Assembly (NCBI GenBank): GCA_023446675.1
Contig: JAEXPO010000207.1
Coordinates: 1-11,057, forward strand
DNA length: 11,057 bases
DNA from: Bacillota bacterium
GTDB lineage: Bacteria; Bacillota; Clostridia; DSM-8532
Direction: 5' to 3'
How positions within the stretch are numbered: position 1 is the stretch's first letter; every line of letters starts with the position of its first letter. Both the position numbers and the translations under genes were made by a program. Shown here piece after piece: positions 6,672 to 11,057 of the stretch. The notes under the pieces were generated by a model. It made no database searches and had not been told where the DNA came from. It worked only from the letters and a program-made list of their open reading frames with translations.

Positions 6672-8579
6672 ATGGGTATGAAGGATGAATTTTTAAGTGA
6701 ATATGCGGATTCCGGCGCCTTTGAGCTGGATCTCCCCCTTAGCCTTTCCCGGCAGTACAGCGTGATGTCCTGCCTGAAGGAAACGCCTCCCCGAAAGCTT
6801 TATCTTTTAAAGGATCGGATAACGGGAAAGCGGGTCCTTCTTAAAATAGAGCCGGAAGAAGATAATACGGCGGAAAATGAGTACCGTATACTGTCCGATC
6901 TCTACAGCGAAGCCATTCCCAGGCCCTTTGCCTGCATTTGTGAAAACGGCCTTACCTATCTGGTTCGAGAATATATCGATGGGGAAACCCTGTCTGAGGC
7001 AGTAAGCCGCCAAGGCCGTCTCAATGCCCAGGATGCCATAGCCGCCGCCCTTCAGCTTTGCACTATCTTAAAATACCTCCATACCAGGACACCCCCAGTC
7101 ATACACCGGGATATAAAGCCTCAGAACATTGTCCTAAGCCCTCAAAGGGGCTGTGTGCTCATCGATTTCGGCATTGCCCGGAGGCATAACGGAAACGCCC
7201 GCAACGACACGGTGATTATGGGCTCTGCCGCTACCGCCGCTCCGGAGCAGTTTGGCTTTATGCAAACCGACAGGCGTACCGACATTTACTCCTTGGGGCT
7301 GCTGCTGCATTTTCTGTTCACAGGCTCACTGGATACGAATTATGGTGAAAGGTTTGTACCCTTGCGCTTTAAACGGATTATCCGCAAATGCCTGCGCTTT
7401 GATCCCCATGACCGTTACAAACGGATCGAGGATCTCCTCACCGCTTTAAAAAGAGCGGCTCATCCCTGGCCCTTAAGGCTTGCTGCTCTTGCCACAGCCC
7501 TGGCGCTGGCGGCAGCACCCCTGGCCCTGCTGAACATAAACCCTGCTGCGGAAGCCCTTACGGGGTTCGTAAGCAGCCTTCAGATAAACGCACATTATTC
7601 CTTTAAGAGTCCCGAGCTGGGAGCCGAGGTGGCAAGGCTTCTGGGCAAAAAACAGGAGGAAATTACAAAAGGGGATCTTTTGGATGTAAAAACCATACTC
7701 CTGGTAGGCTCAAGGACCATCAGCTCCTGGGACGATGTGGACTTCTACGGCGAGGGTCTTTTTGTTGAAGGAGAACAGTACAAAAGTGATAATGGCGGCA
7801 TTGCCACACTGGAGGATTTGGCCTTTATGCCCAATATTGAAACGCTTATGCTGGCCAATCAGCGCATAAAGGATATCGCCCCTCTCAAGGGTCTCCCCTT
7901 AAAGCAATTAGCCCTGTCAAACAATACGATAACGGACATTGGCCCCCTGTCTTCCTGTATTTCCTTGAAAGAATTGTATTTAAGCGGAAATCCCCTTGTC
8001 GATATTCAGGTTTGCGCCGAGCTGCCGGACTTAAGACGGCTTGACCTGGGAGCAACCCTTGTTACCGATTTAAATGCCCTGGCTCAAACCAACATACAGT
8101 GGCTCAATCTATATTATAGTCCCCAGCTCTCCAATGGGGATGCCTTTGAGAGAATGCCCTATCTTACGGAGCTGTGCATAAGCGATGTGTCGGCGTCCCT
8201 CCTCAAATCGGTACTGAATAAAAAAAGCTATATCAACCTCACACTGTTCAACTGCGGAATCATGGATCTTAAGCCCTTCAATGGAATGAACTCCCTTCTT
8301 TACCTCAACGTAGGCCATAATAACGTAACGCGGCTTGACGGTGGCGAAGCTCTTCCCTTGCTCAAAATCCTGAACCTTAGAAACGATCCCATAGCGGATC
8401 TCACCGGCCTTGAAAAAATGAAAAGCCTTGAGGTTCTGGATGTGGTTGATACGGACATTACCGATTTTTCCGTCCTCAGCAGTATGGAATTTCTCTTTGA
8501 AGTGTACTGCAGTGACGCGCAAAAGGATCTGGTTTCCTCCGCTGCCACAGCAAAGCAGCTCCGCGTAACCGTACAATAA
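6672..8579 (+). CDS. Membrane Ser/Thr protein kinase with extracellular leucine-rich repeats
   Basis: 635 residues in three parts. Residues ~25-262 are a Hanks-type kinase facing the cytoplasm: ATP-anchoring Lys58 in VLLKIE, probable helix-C Glu70, catalytic loop HRDIKPQN (145-152), DFG (165-167), APE (190-192), DIYSLG (204-209) and Arg248. The glycine-rich loop is absent; the expected place (about 30-45) reads SCLKETPPRKLYLLKD. A single hydrophobic helix spans 267-288. Residues ~300-635 should be outside the cell: a capping segment (~305-385), then about ten repeats of 21-23 residues (388-607) of the form LxxLxLxxNxIxDIxxLxx, as in internalin or SDS22-type LRRs. The layout suggests a receptor that senses a ligand by its LRR domain and phosphorylates cytoplasmic targets. 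No phosphatase gene is adjacent. Starts ATG 6672 or 6678 are both possible. Confidence 0.88.
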   Translation: MGMKDEFLSEYADSGAFELDLPLSLSRQYSVMSCLKETPPRKLYLLKDRITGKRVLLKIEPEEDNTAENEYRILSDLYSEAIPRPFACICENGLTYLVREYIDGETLSEAVSRQGRLNAQDAIAAALQLCTILKYLHTRTPPVIHRDIKPQNIVLSPQRGCVLIDFGIARRHNGNARNDTVIMGSAATAAPEQFGFMQTDRRTDIYSLGLLLHFLFTGSLDTNYGERFVPLRFKRIIRKCLRFDPHDRYKRIEDLLTALKRAAHPWPLRLAALATALALAAAPLALLNINPAAEALTGFVSSLQINAHYSFKSPELGAEVARLLGKKQEEITKGDLLDVKTILLVGSRTISSWDDVDFYGEGLFVEGEQYKSDNGGIATLEDLAFMPNIETLMLANQRIKDIAPLKGLPLKQLALSNNTITDIGPLSSCISLKELYLSGNPLVDIQVCAELPDLRRLDLGATLVTDLNALAQTNIQWLNLYYSPQLSNGDAFERMPYLTELCISDVSASLLKSVLNKKSYINLTLFNCGIMDLKPFNGMNSLLYLNVGHNNVTRLDGGEALPLLKILNLRNDPIADLTGLEKMKSLEVLDVVDTDITDFSVLSSMEFLFEVYCSDAQKDLVSSAATAKQLRVTVQ

Positions 8580-8600
8580 AATCCAATTCATTTTAAGCCC

Positions 8601-9362
8601 TTACTTAAGCAGGGGCAGAACCAATGGCAGAAAGGCAAGGATCACCGTTATAAGCATAATAAGCAGCTGTACTCTTTTGTCCTTTATTTTTTCTATGGCT
8701 TTTTCAAGGGTTTTATTGGTCAAATACCCCTCTATCTGCTTTTTCCCGGTAATTTGAAAGATTCCCCCAAAGGTGAGGGTATTGGCTCTTGCTATAAGCC
8801 AGAATCCGGGCTGGGCGGCAAAGGTGACAAACAGCAGCGGTGCAAGAAGCACGGCAATATGATAAAAGCCGATTTGATGCTTGAATTCATAAATGACAAA
8901 GATCCAGTTCCACAAGGTGTAGGCCAAAGCCCAGAAAAGCATCGCCTCATTGGTGGTAAGATAGTAAGTGCCATTCCACCCGCCGGTTAATGCAAAGGAG
9001 GTGCCTATAAGGACAATGCCTGAAACAACATTAAAGTAGCTCTTATTTTTATAGTCCGTTAAAGTCGCTTCCAGGATATTGAGCCTTAAAAGCCAGATAA
9101 TAATGGTTACAAGCCAGTCGCCGGATAAAAAGCCCAGTACCGTCATTACAACCAGGAATCGCCCTATGGCCAGGGTGGACAGCTTTAATTTCTCAAAGAA
9201 CTCGGATTTGAAGAAAATTAAAATAAGTATGGGAATAAGAACATTAATAATACCGTTGGCGTATAAGGGTGAAAAAATAGTTAGTGTGGCTCCCGCCGTT
9301 ATAAAGGCTAAAAGAAGGATAAAGCCCAGCCACTGAGGGATTTTTGACAGTTTTTTATCCAT
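8601..9362 (-). CDS. Polytopic membrane protein of unknown function
   Basis: 253 residues with about eight predicted membrane helices (roughly 10-30, 35-51, 64-80, 83-97, 109-126, 138-158, 166-188 and 231-250), a short basic N-terminus, and a charged cytoplasmic stretch KTLEKAIEKIKDKR (217-230) before the last helix. I do not recognise the family. A Trp/Tyr-rich segment, GGWNGTYYLTTNEAMLFW (127-144), and NWIFVIYEF (152-160) are the most distinctive landmarks for a search. No catalytic or transporter motif is visible. GTGAGG lies about 7 nt before the ATG and overlaps the original stop codon of the MCP gene upstream, so the two are very likely cotranscribed and perhaps translationally coupled. 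Its stop is 21 bp from the kinase stop, on the opposite strand. Confidence 0.8.
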   Translation of the reverse strand: MDKKLSKIPQWLGFILLLAFITAGATLTIFSPLYANGIINVLIPILILIFFKSEFFEKLKLSTLAIGRFLVVMTVLGFLSGDWLVTIIIWLLRLNILEATLTDYKNKSYFNVVSGIVLIGTSFALTGGWNGTYYLTTNEAMLFWALAYTLWNWIFVIYEFKHQIGFYHIAVLLAPLLFVTFAAQPGFWLIARANTLTFGGIFQITGKKQIEGYLTNKTLEKAIEKIKDKRVQLLIMLITVILAFLPLVLPLLK

Positions 9363-9371
9363 TTTGCCGCC

Positions 9372-9488
9372 TCACTTTCTATGTATGAGAATGTTCCTTA
9401 AGCTTGTACTCATATCGTTTATAGACGCCATTTCCTGAGTTACCTCACCAATACGCTGATTTAGTTCTTCGATGACAGCCAGGATTTC
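9372..9488 (-). pseudogene. Detached C-terminal segment of the MCP after the amber codon
   Basis: Downstream of TAG 9489-9491, 38 further codons continue in the same frame to TGA 9372-9374. They begin EILAVIEELNQRIGEV and run on as heptad-patterned helix ending SLRNILIHRK, typical of the membrane-proximal end of an MCP signalling domain. This is strong evidence that the amber codon is a recent point mutation, a sequencing error, or a suppressed codon, rather than the original gene end. Confidence 0.75.
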
Positions 9489-10883
9489 CTAAGTTGCTGA
9501 CGCATGCTCTCCAGAAATGGTTGATATATTACCCAATTGGTCTTTTATCCTTGAAAAGGCGTCCTTTATCTCCAGAATCATACCGTTTTCCATTTCAATT
9601 CTGGAATTAATGGCCTCAGAGGATTTTTCAAGAATCCGGAAGCTCTCCCTAACCTCTGAAATTACCTTGCTGCCCGTCTCTACGGCACCCTTTCCGTTGG
9701 ATACCTCCTCAAAGGTAATTTGGGCAGCGGACTGAATACGGTTTATGATACTGAAGACTTCCTTTACCGTCTTTTCACTCATTTCGGCAAGCTTTCTTAC
9801 CTCATCGGCAACAACCGCAAAGCCTCGGCCCGCCTCTCCTGCTCTGGCCGCTTCTATGGCGGCGTTTAAGGAAAGGAGGTTGGTCTGCTCGGCAATGGTT
9901 GTAATATTGGTAAGCGCGTCGTTAATTTTGCCCATGCTCTCCTGAAGCTCAAGGACATTGGTAAGGGAGGCCCCTACTGCCGAACCGATTCGGCCCATCT
10001 GTTCATCCATTTGGCGAATGCCGTTTGCATTCCGGGCAACAGCGGTTTTCATATCTTTTGAATAAACGCCCACTTCTCCGGCCAGCTTCTCCGTTTCGCC
10101 AACCGATCTTGCAGCCTCCTCCGTCATGGAAGCAATATGGCCCGTACTCACCGCCTCCTCCCCCACGCCTTCCGCGATACGCTCAACGGCTGTGGTTATC
10201 TGGGAGCTTGCCTCCTCAATGGTTTGTACGTACCGGTAGGAATTGGTGATACTGTCCTTGAGTACGGAGGTGTTATTATCGATGGCGTTCATGGTAGTTG
10301 AAAGCTTTTCTAAAAGCTCACTGGACTCCTGTTCCTTGTCATAGGCCGACAGGATATATTCCTTGCCCCATTTGGTGAGGAAATAGAAAATAATAACGCT
10401 TAAGTTAATGCAAACCATTCGTGTTCGCAGCTCGTCTCCGGAATCGGCGCTCCCCAAAACGCCAACAGGATTGAAAATATAAAGGAGGATGACAAACCCG
10501 TTCAAAAGCCCGCCGTAGATGAGAAGAATGCCCTTGCTGAAGTACATGGCCACCATCCCCAGGGTGCTTAAATAAACAAGAAAGACCCGGGCGGAATATT
10601 GGCCCTGCACCAGGTGGTTTAAATAGCTTGAGGCGGCTACAGTGGAAAAGGGAATTAATATGGCAGCGATATAGGCAAGTTTTTTTACCTTGGAGCTAAG
10701 AAGCAGAATTAAGGTAGAAAACACGGACGCACCATAGGTACACATAAGTACTCGCAGGCCATGCTCAACACCGTTGCCTAAAAAAGCCTGCACAGCCAGC
10801 AGTGTGGAAAGTACCCATATTAAAATGACATTAAATCGGCTGACACGGCTGACATTATAGTTTAAAAGCGCATCTTTATTCAT
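9489..10883 (-). CDS. Methyl-accepting chemotaxis protein, interrupted by an amber stop
   Basis: 464 codons to the TAG; 503 residues if read through to TGA 9372-9374. The first ~175 residues form about six membrane helices with no large periplasmic domain, so the signal is probably sensed in or at the membrane. No clear HAMP domain follows; residues ~180 onward are a long coiled coil. The kinase-contact hairpin tip is [20 protein letters not shown] (331-350) and [16 protein letters not shown] (352-367), the most conserved part of all MCPs, which couples to CheA and CheW. The truncated version lacks 39 residues of the returning helix, leaving the membrane-proximal part of the outgoing helix without a partner. 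AAGGAAGG lies 8 nt upstream of the ATG. No other chemotaxis gene is in the window. Confidence 0.88.
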   Translation of the reverse strand: MNKDALLNYNVSRVSRFNVILIWVLSTLLAVQAFLGNGVEHGLRVLMCTYGASVFSTLILLLSSKVKKLAYIAAILIPFSTVAASSYLNHLVQGQYSARVFLVYLSTLGMVAMYFSKGILLIYGGLLNGFVILLYIFNPVGVLGSADSGDELRTRMVCINLSVIIFYFLTKWGKEYILSAYDKEQESSELLEKLSTTMNAIDNNTSVLKDSITNSYRYVQTIEEASSQITTAVERIAEGVGEEAVSTGHIASMTEEAARSVGETEKLAGEVGVYSKDMKTAVARNANGIRQMDEQMGRIGSAVGASLTNVLELQESMGKINDALTNITTIAEQTNLLSLNAAIEAARAGEAGRGFAVVADEVRKLAEMSEKTVKEVFSIINRIQSAAQITFEEVSNGKGAVETGSKVISEVRESFRILEKSSEAINSRIEMENGMILEIKDAFSRIKDQLGNISTISGEHASAT

Positions 10884-10913
10884 ATCATATACCTTCCTTA
10901 AGCATAGATTACC

Positions 10914-10933
10914 ATAGTATGTTTACAGTAAAC
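10914..10933 (-). promoter_or_regulatory. Palindrome abutting a candidate -10 box of the MCP gene
   Basis: GTTTAC-A-GTAAAC (10921-10933) is a perfect 6+1+6 inverted repeat. On the minus strand it lies one base before TACTAT (10914-10919), a possible -10 box with only a weak -35, so a repressor or activator could bind there. Predicted start near 10907 gives a leader of about 24 nt. I found no match to a sigma-28 motility promoter. Confidence 0.4.
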
Positions 10934-10943
10934 GCTAAAAGTC

Positions 10944-10991
10944 GGTTAAAATTTCCGGACAGGTGAGAAATCCGGAGGTGTTTCCTTAACC
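10944..10991. repeat. Nested inverted repeats upstream of the MCP promoter region
   Basis: Outer arms GGTTAA (10944-10949) and TTAACC (10986-10991) enclose inner arms TCCGGA (10954-10959) and TCCGGA (10971-10976), which are self-complementary. On the minus strand the inner hairpin is followed by AAATTTT, so it could be a weak terminator for a gene beyond the window, or part of a structured leader. The rest of the window to 11057 shows a lone TATAAT on the minus strand (11032-11037) and no supported gene. Confidence 0.4.
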
Positions 10992-11057
10992 TTTTTGTCA
11001 ACAATGCACAAATAATTGAATGAGGTCTGACATTATAGCCAAAAGAGAAGCCTCTAA

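Noticed and set aside
8109..8591. 160-codon minus-strand ORF opposite the LRR domain
   Set aside because: Antisense to regularly spaced LRR codons, which readily create long open shadow frames; no independent support.
10973..11001. TTGACA on the minus strand (10996-11001) as an MCP promoter
   Set aside because: At 17-18 nt downstream the sequence is GC-rich (CCTCCG), with no -10 box.
10998..11057. Minus-strand open frame of 19 codons running in from the window edge to a TGA
   Set aside because: It reads like a protein tail, but 19 open codons occur by chance too often, and no motif or partner supports it.
10884..11057. c-di-GMP riboswitch upstream of the MCP
   Set aside because: The conserved core motifs of the class I and II riboswitches could not be found on the minus strand.

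Overview
The window looks like chromosomal DNA of a low-to-mid GC Firmicute, most likely an anaerobic Clostridia member. Promoters are near-consensus sigma-A type, ribosome-binding sites are GGAGG/GTGAGG-like, and the gene families (clostridial-type nucleoid-associated protein, half-size ABC exporter, cytoplasmic-kinase/extracellular-LRR receptor, six-helix chemoreceptor) fit that group. I see no tRNA, rRNA, CRISPR array, transposase or integrase.

Layout: positions 1-168 (minus) hold the first 56 codons of a nucleoid-associated protein. Upstream of it (269-2014, minus) lies a complete ABC half-exporter with its own promoter near 2137-2165. Next on the minus strand are a RimJ/RimL-like acetyltransferase (2288-2830) and a 319-residue tandem-GNAT acetyltransferase (2908-3867). 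The tandem-GNAT gene is preceded by a promoter, a possible 49-codon small ORF (3885-4034) and strong RNA secondary structure, including a hairpin over its own ribosome-binding site. This resembles a translation attenuator. Then come an APC-family amino-acid permease (4130-5473, minus) and a divergent LysR regulator (5733-6614, plus), which share a 259-bp region with face-to-face promoters and a small dyad.

Downstream of lysR on the plus strand is a 635-residue Ser/Thr kinase with one membrane helix and an extracellular leucine-rich-repeat domain (6672-8579). Its near-consensus promoter ends only six bases before the start codon, so the transcript is predicted to be leaderless. Converging on it, 21 bp away, is a two-gene minus-strand unit: a chemoreceptor (MCP, 9489-10883) and an unrecognised polytopic membrane protein (8601-9362). 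The MCP frame is interrupted by an amber codon at 9489-9491, yet 38 more codons of typical MCP helix follow in the same frame to 9372. The natural stop overlaps the ribosome-binding site of the membrane-protein gene.

Best leads, in order: the structured leader and small ORF ahead of the tandem-GNAT gene; the amber-interrupted MCP; and the leaderless LRR receptor kinase with a glycine-free P-loop. No single multi-gene novel system is evident. The window is mainly transport, sensing and acetyltransferase genes with several unusual regulatory details.
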